Of a stretch of DNA of 64,000 nucleotides, positions 1 to 13,937 are shown piece after piece (the stretch's first letter is position 1; the number at the start of each line of letters is the position of its first letter). The translations under genes and the position numbers were made by a program. Origin of the DNA: Aotearoamyces nothofagi (taxonomy: Eukaryota > Ascomycota > Leotiomycetes > Leotiales > Tympanidaceae); assembly GCA_015345905.1 (NCBI GenBank), contig JADDTR010000018.1:372361-436360 (forward strand), read 5' to 3'. A model generated the notes under the pieces. It was given only the letters and a program-made list of their open reading frames with translations, ran no database searches and was not told the DNA's origin.

Positions 1-93
1 TAATTGGTACCTGTCAGTTGAAACGGTTTCACTTGAGGCTTTCCGGTTTCACGAAAGGAGCGTTCAAAGGTAGCGTTATCAAACCCCTTATTT

Positions 94-1014
94 TCAGATG
101 TTAGTATGAGAGCAGTCAGGAGGTGTTAATATCGACGGATCGGGTAAACATACCTCATTCCATAGGACAATTTCGGCATTCTTTATAGGGTTGTAGGTAG
201 TGCATTCTACGAGAAAGCGAGAATAGAATGGAGGTCCCTCAAATCCAGACTTTACATTTAGGCGGTAGACGTGATCACGCATCATGTCAGCGGCATGTGG
301 TCTAACACCAAGATCAAACAACGCATCAGTCTCGTCTTCCTCTCTAGCAGCTAGTGCCATGATTGGGTGTAAAAGAAGGAACTGGCTTCCAAATAATCCG
401 TCACGGTGGATCCGCTTGTCTGCTTGACGCTTGAGGGCAAAGCAAATCTGGAGGAACAGTTCTTTCGAGATCGTTCTTAAGATTTCATTGAGTCTTCCTG
501 GGCCAGGTTTGGGATCGATAAAGGCTTCTAGGTTGATCGCCTCACTGGCGTTGTTGGAGCCACCAAAGACTCGAGCTGATGGTTGTGAAGCTTCGCAAAC
601 AAGAGGTACGCCTCTTTGGTTGCTGCCTTCGACTACTCGTAGATCAGAGCTTTGATTCTCAAGACCGGTTGTGATGTTGTTGCTTGAGCAAGCAGGTGCA
701 AGGCTGATCTCAGAGGTTGAGTTTGGTGGGTTTTTGTGCGAGTATTGTGTTTGGGTTGCTCGAGGTGAGATCTCTGACTCTGGAGGGAGGCCCTCGTGAG
801 TAGATATCTCTTTCTGCAACAAAAGTAAGTACTAATGCCACCAGTAGGTACAAGTAGCGACGCGTATGTGATGGAAAGGGTTGACTTTTCACAAGCCGCG
901 GAAGATCGAGTTAGTCATTTGACGCATGCCATATCGTCAACCCCCGTCTTCCGCACACCTAGTGCATTTTGTACAGTTCCAGATTTTCAAAGACAAATAT
1001 TTACTTACAGCCAT
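94..1014 (-). CDS. Hypothetical protein, two-exon model with a two-codon first exon
   Basis: I do not recognise this 241-residue protein. The main exon is 813..94 and opens without an ATG directly behind a good acceptor (TTTGTTGCAG). The nearest in-frame ATG lies upstream as ATG GCT (1014..1009) followed by a consensus donor GTAAGT at 1008, giving a 195-bp intron (814..1008), long for this window. The first ~90 residues are polar and Ser/Thr/Asn-rich, probably disordered. The rest (about 100-241) looks folded, with a helical stretch RTISKELFLQICFALKRQ and a conserved-looking core containing VYRLNVKSGFEGPPFYSRF. No signal peptide, membrane segment or known motif is visible. It is divergent to the KH-domain gene at 2197. 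The start and intron are inferred; the long exon is the better supported part. Confidence 0.5.
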
Positions 1015-2196
1015 TGTATTGAGCAAAGCGGACGTCGTCGTTGCCGTCGTCGTTACATATGTCAACAAGCAGTAATGGATGAAGTGAGTTAGAAAACTAT
1101 TAGAGATGGATTTCACAGGATTAAACGAAGACGAAGCGAGGCGGTTTTAAAGGGCAGAACAGCCAAACAATCCAGATCATATACAGCTTCGCGTTAAATC
1201 TTTCTTGATATAGATGCTAGGAATATTTATAGAATATACTGACTGTATTATTACAACTTTACCAAGTGCAGTAAATGACAAATGTCCCAATATAGCCATT
1301 AGTCTCACTATCTTGAAACGACATTATGGGATGTAAACCAATTGTTCAGACAATCCTACAGATAGGACAATAAAGGTTACTACTTCTTTCTGAGGCTTTC
1401 ATGCTTTGTACTTACGAGTTCCGCTTTGCTTTCTAATAGAGGATAGCTTTCTTCTGTGCTTGCATATTTGGATAATACCGGCAGCTACAGTATAGTTTGC
1501 GAGTACTTTTAATAGAGAGTACCAAAATATGAGACAATCAAATTTTTTCTCTGCACCTTTACTGGGCTTCGGCTTGATTTGGTGACAAAAGAACTACCTT
1601 TTGCTAGATCAAGAGAAACCAGGTGATATGGAAATTCGAATAGGTACCCTCATCTGCATGTAACATAATTGTACAGTCATATTATACAGTTTAATAGAGT
1701 GGAACAGATAAGGACAACTAGTAGTAACAAAAGCAGTGAATTGAGACTTAGAATAGTGAGTTATCATTGCAAGGCCGGGAACATCTGTTTGGTTTTGTCT
1801 TAGAGGTAGATTTCAAGCAAGATTCAGGAATAGCCCTTATACAGAGGATGAAGATGTCGCTGTTGGCGAGCTACAAAGTCTTGCATGAAAATGACTTGCA
1901 TGGGAAAAGGTAGAAGAGACGTCGTTGGTGGGTTTACCGCTAGCCTAGCTTGGCTAAGCGTTCTTGCAGCTTCGAGCGCAAAAGCTGGTCACTCGCTTGA
2001 CTTTTGACCACGAACTTCAAGTCACAACTTCTACTACAATTTGCCCCATTTGATCGTAAATTACAGTACAGCTATCACGGTTGCGGGTTTGGATACCATT
2101 CCAGATACTCACTATTGCCTTGGTCTGTGACATTCACAGAAGCTAACAACAGGGGCGCAAACTGGCAATTTCCCTTCTCAATTTAAACTAGGCAAG
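1015..2196. other. Divergent intergenic region, 1.2 kb
   Basis: This stretch lies between the starts of two divergent genes and must hold both promoters. It is moderately AT-rich, with a run of A/T-dominated sequence at about 1200-1700. I see no open frame with coding character, no RNA gene and no repeat. Confidence 0.5.
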
Positions 2197-4045
2197 ATGG
2201 CAGAACAACCCAGCATCTCATCCATTTTAGCTGCTCTAGGTAGGTCGCGTCGAATCGATTTCTACATATTCATATCTAATTTGTCTAGCTGCTCAACGCC
2301 CAGTATCTACACCTACTCAGCAACCAACATACCAAGATCAATCACACTACCACCCACCTCCAGGCCAGCCACAACCTGGTTATTCCAGCAACTCGTATGC
2401 ATTACCACAGCCCACCAACTCTGGTAGTGTCGACCTCAGCAGTGTCAAGCCGGTGAACTCGGGCACAGTCAGCATTGCCGATGCCATTGCAAAGGCAAAA
2501 GCCATTGCCGCGGAAAAGGGCGTTTCCTACGAAAGACCAGCTTATGGAGCTAGCGATCCACGACTAGGTGCAACGAGACCATATGGGCAATCCAGATCTC
2601 GGTCGCGATCGCCACCACCAGCTCGTCGGGATGCTTTCCGCGATAACTACAATCCGTATCGTGATGAACGTCGTCCTGAGAGAGCTCCTGTTGGACGAGA
2701 ATACGGTAGAGAGCGTTCGTTCTCTCCGGCGCCTCGTGCTAGAGGGCCTCCAGGAACTTTTTCTCCACCCCGTCCTAGTGGTGGTAGTGGTGGGTATCCT
2801 GTACGAGAAAGGTCACCGATAGCCCGAGGTGGAGATAGTGACAATGTCGAGACCATCACGATTGAGTCAAATCTTGTCGGTCTTATTATTGGAAGACAAG
2901 GTGAAAATCTAAGGCGCGTTGAGGCTGAGACTGGATGCCGAGTCCAATTTGTGACAGGTCCCGATGAGACAGGACCGTGGCGACAGTGCAAGATCACGGG
3001 ACCCCGTGCTCGTCGTGCTGAAGCGAAAGCCGAGATCAATCGCATCATTGACGAAAGTGGAATGGGGAGCGGTACACGTCCTCCAACCGATTATTCAGCA
3101 CGAGATGCCGCTGCTCCAGCTCGTGCCAGCTCTCATCAACCAGCTCTACGTGATGGTGAGGATAGTATGCAAATTATGGTTCCCGACAGAACGGTTGGAC
3201 TAATCATCGGTCGTGGTGGAGAGACTATTCGAGATCTCCAGGAGCGCAGCGGATGCCACGTTAATATTGTTGGGGAACAGAAAAGCGTTAACGGGCTTCG
3301 TCCAGTCAACCTCATCGGATCGCAGGAAGCTGCGGCAAAAGCAAAGGATCTTATCATGGAAATCGTCGAAAGTGACAGCAAAAGCGTCGCAAATAAAGAC
3401 CGGGTACCTGCCCAGAGAGAGCCTGTGCGAGATGCTGCGTACGGTGGAGGTGGAGGTGGAGAGAAAATTAATGATTCGATCTATGTTCCTTCCGAAGCTG
3501 TTGGAATGATTATTGGCAAGGGAGGTGAGACCATCAAAGACATGCAGAACACTACTGGTTGCAAGATAAATGTCTCCCCATCTTCGGGCCCAGGTGAGGT
3601 TGAGCGCGAAATTGGTTTAATAGGATCACGAGACTCGATTGAAAAGGCGAAACGCGCAATTGAGGACAAAGTTGACGCTGTTGTAAGTGACCTCACCCAT
3701 CAATATGGCTCCTAACTTACAATTTATAGCAAATGAAGAATGGCAACAGTAGTGGTCGCAGCCGTGCTCCTCAGAATGATTATGGAGATCGAAACTATTC
3801 CCAGCAAGCTTATGGAGCACCCCAAGGCCAACCTGCTCAGACTCAGGCTCAAGCCCCTGCACCTGGCGGAGAAGACCCGTACGCAGCATGTAAGTACAAT
3901 GATCTTTATGCATACCATTCCATACTAATACACATCAGATGGAGGTTATCAAGCTTATGTAGCACTTTGGTATCAGGCAATGGCGGCACAACAGCAAGGA
4001 GGACAACAACAAGGTGACCCATCTAAGCCGCCCGGAACTGCTTAG
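2197..4045 (+). CDS. Triple KH-domain RNA-binding protein, FUBP/KSRP-like
   Basis: Predicted 567-residue single-stranded nucleic-acid-binding protein. Exons 2197-2239, 2289-3682, 3730-3889 and 3939-4045 join in frame through short GT-AG introns. The start ATG follows an in-frame upstream stop region and gives MAEQPSISSILAALAAQRP. A Gln/Pro-rich N-terminus and an RS/RG-rich stretch (about 100-190) precede three KH domains near residues 200-265, 304-370 and 407-475, each with an intact GXXG loop (GRQG, GRGG, GKGG). The C-terminus is Gln/Gly/Tyr-rich and ends with a YGGYQAYVALWYQAMAAQQ segment that resembles the Tyr-rich activation motifs of FUBP proteins. The family acts in mRNA splicing, stability or transcription through binding of U-rich single strands; a nuclear role is inferred. 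Family assignment is firm, exact orthology is not. Confidence 0.93.
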
Positions 4046-5478
4046 CCCTGTCATGTCACCGCCACTTCCAGGTCTACGCATCGCCCATCGCCCTTGACTG
4101 CATGACTGCATGATTTGCTTGACATTACGGCTAGGATTGAGACCATGATTCCATCATTGCGCCTGATATGACATGCTCGAATGCATCTGATGATACACTT
4201 GACAGCTTCCCTCCAGGAATATTGCTTGGGTCTCACAGTTCGATATGGAGACTCTGTCCATATCGATCAACTTTACAGGGGGCCTAGACTGTTTCTAGAT
4301 GATTCATAATGCATCGCCTGAGACTCATTGACTTGACTGTCTAACATGCTCCTACCGACGAAGTAGTTCACTTCCTCCAAAATCGGATAGACCAGCATGC
4401 ATTACATATGGTAGTCTGACCAGTACAACTTCACTTATGATGATGACTTATGGGACCACTTGGCTTCTGCGAAATTGGATGGATTTTTCTGCGGTCAACA
4501 TAATATTTTCATTTTCCCCTAACTTTCTGCGATGCTGTAACAGTATGAGGCTGCCCGCGGATAGTTCTAAATACTCTTGCATTGCACGGTAAAGGCATGC
4601 GATTGCTGAACTCCAAGTTCGATTCCAATACTCACCTTTGAACAGCTTCTTCGGCTTCTATCATATGAAACCAAATCCACTTTGTGGACAAGTGTAACAT
4701 AGGAATTCAGACAGTTCACTCCTGATCAATCCATGTGATTTTGTGTCCTCGATTTGATCAAATGTAGCTACATAATTACATAAGACTTGGAGGACCTTTC
4801 AGTCTGGCCCGTCGCGCCGTGAAATCAATACCAACTGAGATGGGGCCCTCACGGACTGCAGTAGATAAGCTCCCAGTATATTTATCAGCCTAGAATAGTC
4901 ATTAAATACGTATGACGCTCGGACTTCATAGTTTCTTTTTAAGACTCTATGCTTTGCAGTTCAAACTTGTAAATTCGACCTCAAAATAGCGTTCTCTCAC
5001 TTTACTTTAGTCTCTAGACTCTTTATTAAGTACTGTAGTAATGTGGAATAAATTTTTATTATCTTTTGGGTTAAATACTCATTGGGATTAAAAATAAATA
5101 GTAATTATCTCGTGGACTCGTGGTCTCTACTCCAGACATGGGAGACAGTTGGCCAAGTTTAAAGCCTATGAAAACACGAAAACTCTGCGCTGGCTTCCTG
5201 TGATATCATTTCAATGTCGAATGGTGGATGCCTACCTAGCTAGAGGCTAGGTAGCCGGCAGAAATCCGCCTCATGGAATTGATGCCTGGGGCAGTAACAA
5301 CGGATGGAAATTCGAAAAGGCTCAAAGTCGCGCTTCTGCGACAGAACATTCTTCGTCCTATGAGATCGCCTACGCAATTAAATATTGACAGCTCAACATA
5401 TTTACTTGTTTTTATCATCTCATTTGTTGATTTACAGTGAGCTTGTTCAAAAGAGCGCACCATCCCTCCGCTGTCAGG
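4046..5478. other. Intergenic region between KH gene and RVB1
   Basis: This 1.4 kb holds the 3' UTR of the KH gene and the promoter of RVB1. Bases 4900-5110 are AT-rich. A perfect 9-bp hairpin (arms 5232-5240 and 5246-5254, loop TAGAG) lies about 225 bp before the RVB1 start. I see no further gene. Confidence 0.5.
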
Positions 5479-6954
<1,476 letters not shown>

Positions 6955-7123
6955 AGAATTGCGATTTAGTTATGGAGTCGGGTATGGAAAATCTGGCGTC
7001 TGAGCTACACTGCCATGTTGTATACTAGGGACATAGAGCTGCAGAATCCGATATGGAATGGACCACGTGGTCTGCTAATAAATCTCCTAGAAAAGTGGTT
7101 CAAGATGTACCACCATGTGCCAT

Positions 7124-7150
7124 ACAACCGTGCAACCGTGCAACCGTGCA
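7124..7150. repeat. 9-bp tandem repeat, three copies
   Basis: The unit CAACCGTGC is repeated three times without change, starting shortly after the RVB1 gene. Confidence 0.8.
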
Positions 7151-7286
7151 TCATTAGAGTTGTCCCTGGGTTTGTGACTATCCCTTGAGTAGAATGGGCG
7201 GTTGTAGTTAGGACACAGGTATGCCTGATAGAGTTTCGGATCTACAGCTGAGCATGGCGGGCAGGATGATCTCCCGGCGAGGGCCG

Positions 7287-7330
7287 ACAATCTACACAAT
7301 CTCAACAATCTAAACAATCTACACAATCTG
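7287..7330. repeat. Imperfect 9-bp tandem repeat
   Basis: About five copies of a unit close to ACAATCTAC, with single-base differences between copies. Confidence 0.75.
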
Positions 7331-8060
7331 CAAGGCAGGATCGTTGGTGGAGTACCGTGCATCGAGGCACTGGGCACTGGCATGCAACAGTGTTTCGCAA
7401 GGATGAGCCCATGGGCCATGGCAAGGCTCGCGGAGGTAGGAGCGCTTGAAACAAGGTTCACGGCACGCACTGCCTGGCGTGGCCACCTTAGGCACCTCAT
7501 CACCTTACCTTCAACGACATATGTATTGTACGATGCGAGGAGATGGAGAGCCGGGGAAGGCTCGCGGTTTCACGATATCGACTCCAGGAATGAGGGCACG
7601 ACGACACTCGGCATGAAGGGGTGTTGCCCTGCAGCTTATAGTATATGCATAGATGGGCTGCGTTACGCATCTATGGAGACTCCGGTGCGGGATAAAGGCA
7701 AGGCAAGGGTGCACAGCCGCGCTGGGGGCGCATTGGTGTCGCATTTCTACGCGGAGCTTTTGAGCGTGAAACATTGCTGGATATCAATATGGCTAAGCAT
7801 TGCTGGGCATTGCTGACTGGCTGACCGGTGCGGAGATTTGGAGACATTGTTGAAGAAGGGCGCAAAGGGTAAGGGCCGCATTTACCGCTGACTCAGAAAT
7901 TATGCGATCCGAGAACAGCACGCGGAGTCCTGCCGTGCCTGCTAAGCTAGTGAGCCTCTTCTGGCCTGAGGATGCGACTCCGCGAGTGGGCGGTGACGCA
8001 GAGGAATTTTCACTACATAGATACACACATGTACATGTACATAATATACATCTCACAGTG

Positions 8061-8105
8061 CATCACTGCACTCTCACTTGCATCACTGCACTCTCACTTG
8101 CATCA
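8061..8105. repeat. 20-bp perfect tandem duplication
   Basis: Two identical 20-bp units, CATCACTGCACTCTCACTTG, stand head to tail at 8061-8080 and 8081-8100, followed by the first five bases of a third. Confidence 0.9.
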
Positions 8106-8865
8106 GCCGGAGCCTCGATGCTCTACTCTGTCTCTTCGCTATCCAGGGTGCTAGAGGACAATACTGAGGACAATACAGCGGGCAATATACCGTACCCGTC
8201 AGCTGTGGCGCGGCTCATGCCTAGGAGTACTTTGTACTCTGGTCCCAGTGATCGTAACGCTGGGTCAAAGGAATGGCTTCAACATGCGACGGGCCTTTAA
8301 TTATGTTTCTGGGATAGGCTGTGTCGCATCTTTCTCGTTTACCATGGAAACAGCTATGAGAGAGGTGTAGCGTCCGTTTGCGGCGCCATTCACATTCCTC
8401 AATCGACCCTCCCGAAACTCTAAGACATTCCTCTGTTTGAAAAAGACCGAAGCTTTTGTTAATGCCTGGAAATACAGTGTTTGTGTACATCTCGTCCCTA
8501 ACTGATGACCGCATGCTCGTGGCTGCTTGCGTCGGAAAAGTCGTGGTATCGCTTTGTTCAGGTAGTTTCTGACCTTGCGACTTCCCGAGACAGGCAGGCT
8601 CTGCTGCCCTGTCCCATTATACAAAGCCGAGAGCATATAATCATGGCACAAGGTTTTGTTATAAGGTATCAATCAGATGATTGTTCTCATTGCTTTCTTG
8701 TCCTTATGAATGGCTGCGTTATTTTCGTCAAAGACAGAAGATTCCCATCTAGACGAAGAGCTCTCCTCATGAATCTCTTCTCATCGCCCATGTTTCTTAA
8801 ACTTTCTTGATCCCAGGAATCTTTGCGCCGTTTGTACTTCAACTCCTCTCAGCCCATTGTGGCGA

Positions 8866-11228
8866 ATGCTTTTCCACACCGCAATGACGGAGGTTTCCAA
8901 GAATCATATTTCGGACCCCCATAGTAGAGGGCTCCCACGATCGCCGACGAGCATATCGCCGGTATCTTCAAGAAGAGGTTCTTTGAGATCGATCCAGCTG
9001 GATAAGGACTCCGAGCCGCCGACACCGAGCTCACCACCTCATCGTTTGACACGAAAACGGGCCGTATCTATCAGTACCGATGCTGCGAATAATCCTCGGA
9101 TAGAAGACCTGGCTATCAACAGCGCAAAGTTTAATGGTACCCCAACTGGTGTAAGAGAACAAGTCTGTCTATGCCAACCCGATCCCAAGATCCCAAGACC
9201 ACGAAATGGTATGTAGTATCTTTCATATATGTCTTTATACCGGCGGTCGTTACTGCTTGCGTTATCAAGTCACCCCTTTGTTCCTTTGGGCATACTGATT
9301 GGAAGGTTTTATTAACATTCTTTGTAGCTTTCATTCTTTATCGTCAGCACTATCAAGCTCAAGTTGTCGCTCAAAACCCCGGACTTGCCAATCCTGAAAT
9401 ATCGAAGATCATTGGAGAACAGTGGCGAGACCAACCCATAGAAGTCAAAAACGAATGGAAAAGGCTGGCAGAAGTACTTTATCTCAATCTCATCATGTTG
9501 GTAGAAGGTGACTGACAACTGGTTAAATAGGAAGAGAAACAGCGTCACCAACGCCAATATCCAGATTACCGATATCAACCTCGTCGGGCTGGAAAGCCAA
9601 ACGGAAACCGTCCTGTATCGTCTTCCACAAACGAAGATCCAGGGAGGTGTCCAAAGTGTAACGGACGATACATATCAACACCAAGCACCCCGCTTACACC
9701 CTTCACACCACCTTTCACGGCTCGGAACGAGCGCCTACTTCCACCTTTTACGCCTGTGCCACCTTCTAGGGGTATGGAGAGCGATCGTTCTCGATTCCCG
9801 CCTCCTACAATAAACCAAAATCAATCACGCGCACCACCACCTCAACAAGTCATGCATCATCAAAGGCCTCCTTTCCACCAACAGAATTCTGCCCCTATGC
9901 AACATAGCCAATTACGTGAACGCGATGAGGAATTGGAGATGATGGCACAATCCCCGCGGATCAAGCGCCAACGACCAAATGAAGGGCCAGGGCCGAGCAG
10001 CTACCCCTCTCCATCCTGGACCGGGCCACCGCAACGGATGGGCCGCCCGCCAATGTCCGCCATTGCCTACAACGATGACCGTAGGGGCCCGTTACCTGGC
10101 CCAGGAGGCCTCATCCACCAGAACCCCGGCATGATGGAGCCACCACCACGGCCTTCACCAATAATGAATCAGTATCCAGTGCGCTCTGACTCTTTTGACG
10201 AATCTCTCCGGCTTCCTCCATTACAAACACAGCTGCCGAACACAGTCGCTGGGCCACCGCGCATGGAGATACATTATCGTTCTGAAAGCCAAGCGCGTAG
10301 TGTCGAGGCGATGGTCATGACCATCCCATATATCAACAAGATCAAAGTTCTCTCAAAGATCTCCCCACCGCTTGCAGCGCCGGGACCCACCAGTCCGATC
10401 CAGGAAATACGCGGTGCGGTTATTGCGATTGAAGGATCAGACGCAAAGATTGTGGCTGAGGTTGGAAATTTCATTAAGGAGTATCTGGATAAGGACCCAG
10501 AATGTGCCGTAAGGGCATGGGAACGCGAGAAGCTTATTAAAGATACGAGTAAAGAAGAGAAGATAAAGGACGGTGACACGGAGGTTATTGGTAAAGCGAG
10601 TCCTGCACATGATGCTACATCTGCTCCTCTGGGTGATCCATTCCTTGCATATCTCAATGAGATTCAATCATGGCATCATAAATCCGCTGAGATTACCAGA
10701 TTTATTACTACTATTCCCACCACAGTCTCTTCGGTAACTACGCGTAGTTCCACCAGCTCCCCGCCTATCGTCCCAGCTTTACCTTCCGACTCCAACCCCA
10801 GTACCTCGCCACCCAACGCTGCCCCCTTGGCCAATACCGCCAGGAAACGTAAACTACCTATCGCTCTACTTTCATCTGGTTTCTCTCTCACAGCTTCAGA
10901 CGACCATGCGCGTACCATCCCGATCAACGATGCATATGCACCAGTCGATCACTGGCAGTGGATGGCGACGCTATGGCGTGGCATCGTGGGCCCTGACCTG
11001 ACAGTGTTTGTAAAAGTCGTTGATACGAGGAACGGTGAAGAGAGAGAAGAATTGGGACGGTTCGGTGGCGTCGAGATCCGAGGGGATTGCCCGGCTATTG
11101 TTGTTAGAGTAGACAGAGATGCAGGCCCGGGAGTGGAAGAGAAGACTTTGAGGAGGTTGGGCTTTGAAGTGCTTGAGGGAGTGAGGAGTTTGGTTGGTGG
11201 CGACGGAGGTAGTTTTGGAAGAGGTTAA
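8866..11228 (+). CDS. HMG-box transcription factor, MATA_HMG type (Ste11/FMF-1-like)
   Basis: Predicted 728-residue nuclear DNA-binding regulator. Exons 8866-9208, 9328-9473 and 9531-11228 join in frame. The HMG box spans about residues 107-185, begins PKIPRPRNAFILYRQ and contains NPEISKIIGEQW, the signature of the sequence-specific MATA/Ste11 branch; both introns fall inside the box. A CPKC pair at 203-206 follows the box, then a long Pro/Gln/Ser-rich disordered region and a conserved-looking C-terminal segment (about residues 405-490, MEIHYRSESQARSVEAM). In this family Ste11 of fission yeast and FMF-1 of Neurospora control mating and fruiting-body development, so a role in sexual development is likely but inferred. 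A second ATG at 8884 could be the start instead. Introns are 119 and 57 bp. Confidence 0.9.
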
Positions 11229-11836
11229 AATAGATGGATGGCGCGCAGTATTTTTGTGGGTATTTGGGGGTAGCCCGCTGGCAATATACCATTCCTTATG
11301 TGATTATCACTTTATATGAATATAATATTCATAGATTAGGGCCAAAACTACAGGCCAACGACATAAATGCTCGTTTCTTACCAATATCTTAAGTCCATTC
11401 CTGCCATCCCCACCTACAGGCATATGGCCGCTATGCTATGCCTTACAGACGACGGCATGCGTATCCAAGCAATTTGGAAGTCGATTTATTCCCTTTCACT
11501 CTGTCACCCGCTGTATTTAAGTAAACGTGCAAATGTATTGGTCGAGTTATTAGTAGTTGCTAGGGAAATTCCATAGACTCTTATCATATATCATATTATA
11601 TAACGAATTATGTGATGTCTTGATAATGCATTTGTACTACGGGCCGATCAGATCCCGCAATCTAACCTCCCCGGCCGGCACAATCGTAGCTCCCGTAAAT
11701 GACGGGCGACTTACGATAACGGCTTGACCAACCTTGTACCATCTCCTACTTTTAAATTTACAATGTTTACATAATTTCTCTAGAATCTGATTTGTGATAT
11801 TGTATCTGTGACGGGCTGATAACCGCCGAACCGGCT
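11229..11836. other. Intergenic region, 608 bp
   Basis: This holds the 3' end of the HMG-box gene and the promoter of the next gene. It is AT-rich at 11290-11330 and 11580-11620. I see no gene or repeat. Confidence 0.5.
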
Positions 11837-13158
11837 ATGGACACTCCAGTAGAAGAGCTGAGAGCCTACATCGGCCGACCAGCATCAGAACTACCTACGC
11901 CGTCGCTGATTCTCAGCCGCCATGTTGTTGAAAATAACTGTCGCGTTATGCTAGAGAATGTCGAAACTAAGGGACTAGGGTTTCGGGCGCACGTTAAGAC
12001 GCTGAAGGTAATTAGATCGTGCTCAATTCAGACGTATAGCTTCTTATATTTTGTTGTCAGAATCCGGAAGTCACGCGCCTGATGCTGGGAAAACATAAGA
12101 AAGTCGTGGCATCGACATTGAGAGAGATCCGAGGATTGCTAGAGCTTGTCAACGAGGGGCGGATTGATGAGGTCAGTCAAGAAGACCTCTCGCTGTACAT
12201 CTCCATTGAAGAGGATGTAGATTCTTTATGGCATCCCGTGCCCACCTAGCGCCTTGCCCCAACTCCAAGAACTGTCTCAGAAAGTCAGTATTGTCTTGAT
12301 GGTAGATCATATCTCGCACATTGATATGCTGGAGGTCTTCAACAGAAAGTCGAGTATTCTCCTCCCTTGGAGCGTCTTTGTCAAAATCGATATGGGCTCT
12401 CACAGAGCTGGAGTAGCGGTATCTACTCGGTTGGAGCAACTTATTCATCGAATTGAAAGATCAACGGCGGTATCGTTGCATGGGTTTTATGTACATGCTG
12501 GCCATTCGTATAGTTGCTGTTCCACCGAGGAAGCTGGCGCGGTGTTGGATAGTGAAGCTGCGGCTCTTCTCTCTGCTGCGAAGCTCGTCTCAGGTTCCAC
12601 CCCGTTGGTGCTATCGATGGGCTCGACTCCAACTGCACACGTTGTTAGCACCCTTGTCCGAGAAGTCCCCAGTCATTACCATCTTGAGTTACACGGAGGT
12701 ACGTATCAACCCTGAAGCTTCTATTTTCGCAGTAGACACTTCCTGAATCTTTTCCAGGGAACTACCCCGTAAATGACCTCCAGCAAGTCGCCACGGGCCT
12801 TGTCTCGCCATCAGGCCAAGCTGTCCGAGTCATCAGCTCGCTCTGTAGCATCTATCCCGAGCGAAACGAAGCACTCCTGAACGCAGGAGTTATTGCACTT
12901 TCACGCGAGACGAGTCGCATCCCAGGGTTTGGTAGAGTGGTGGATAATCCAGAATGGCACGTCGTAAAGCTAAGTCAGGAACATGGAATTGTGGGAACCA
13001 CTGGAAAAGGCAAGGTCGAGGAAATCTTCAAGCTTGGAGACAAGGTCCTTCTGAACGTGCAGCATGCTTGTATTACTGCGGCGGCCTTTGGGTGGTATTT
13101 CATTGTTGATAAAGAGGATGTCGTGAGAGATGTTTGGTTTCCTTGGAAGGGGTGGTGA
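11837..13158 (+). CDS. D-serine dehydratase-like PLP enzyme (alanine-racemase fold)
   Basis: Predicted 386-residue PLP-dependent enzyme of the eukaryotic D-serine ammonia-lyase family (yeast Dsd1), which turns D-serine into pyruvate and ammonia; relatives act as D-threonine aldolases. Exons 11837-12007, 12061-12171, 12221-12698 and 12758-13158 join in frame; splicing the 49-bp second intron avoids a stop that otherwise interrupts the reading. The N-terminal motif GFRAHVKTLK carries the lysine (residue 54 region) that forms the Schiff base. The barrel motifs VFVKIDMGSHRAG and HAGHSYS match the family. The C-terminal domain has QHACITAA, whose His and Cys bind zinc in characterised members, and SQEHGI. 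Length fits the family (about 380-430). Substrate is not settled by sequence. It lies downstream of the HMG gene on the same strand with no evident functional link. Confidence 0.9.
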
Positions 13159-13386
13159 TTACGGATATTGAAATGGAAAAATCTTACTAGGAATACTCAT
13201 CATCATCCGCAGATCTCACCTTGCGTACACAGGCACACCCACTAACGTATACCTGATTCACTATCGATGACTGTTCGAAATCTTTTTTGTATGTTGCTCG
13301 TCTGCCCTTGTAGTCGTTTACTCCCCAAACAAAGCCTTTCATCGAAGTCTTTACACTACTGCGCAGCAAACATTAAACTATGCAAG

Positions 13387-13937
13387 ATGGACCGTTCAAG
13401 CATCCCACTCTACGAGTACAAGCCCTTCGGTGAACAAGAAAATCACCACATGATGAGGACCTTCCAGCTCATTAAGAACAAATTTAAGCAGACACTACAG
13501 CTATGTAAGAGAGCCACCGAAACCGGTAAGGCATCTTCCAATACTTCCAACATGCTCGCATGATCTTACAAAATAGCAAAGTCCCACAATTCCTCCGCAA
13601 GGCAACCGCAGTATCCCACGCCGTCTCCAAGAAGGTCCTAGATACCATTCGCAAGATCCTCCCCGGAGATACCAGCGCCACAGTACCGACCGAACCCCAT
13701 CCCGCCATGGAAATTCTTCGCAGATCCGGTAAGCCATACCCCATCGCAGAAAACTCATTGTTAGCTCGCGCGACGTGCTGATGCGTTCTAGGTACGATCC
13801 TCATCGAGCTAGGGGGTCCCGTCGATCAGATGATGGAGGATGAGGAGAGTGACTTGGAAGAATGTGCAGAGATCGGGCTACATAAGGTCTATGGGATATA
13901 TGTGCCTGCATTTAACATCTGGTCAGAGCTGTTGTGA
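13387..13937 (+). CDS. Small hypothetical protein, three-exon model
   Basis: I do not recognise this predicted 143-residue protein. The model uses exons 13387-13525, 13582-13728 and 13792-13937. The start MDRSSIPLYEYKPFG has a purine at -3 (AAGATGG). The second intron (13729-13791) is clean. The first junction is less sure: the frame only stays open if the acceptor is the AAG ending at 13581 rather than the TAG six bases earlier, or if an alternative GTAAGA donor at 13504 is used. The middle exon reads as an amphipathic, lysine-rich helix (VPQFLRKATAVSHAVSKKVL) and the last exon is acidic, ending AFNIWSELL. No signal peptide or membrane segment is seen. Coding potential is suggested by the frame continuing across two introns, but function is unknown. 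Confidence 0.5.

Larger units (their letters stand above)
6955..8865. other. Gene-poor intergenic region with short tandem repeats, 1.9 kb
   Basis: No convincing coding region is visible on either strand; the open frames here lack splice-consistent extensions or recognisable protein character. It holds three short tandem arrays listed separately (near 7124, 7287 and 8061). It should contain the RVB1 terminator and the promoter and 5' UTR of the HMG-box gene. Confidence 0.45.

Noticed and set aside
8301-8672. 123-codon minus-strand frame
   Set aside because: No recognisable motif, no supporting exon on either side, and it lies in the leader of the HMG-box gene.
12173-12260. Apparent stop inside the D-serine dehydratase-like gene, suggesting a pseudogene
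   Set aside because: A 49-bp intron (12172-12220) with good GT-AG ends removes the problem and restores the family sequence ILYGIPCPP.
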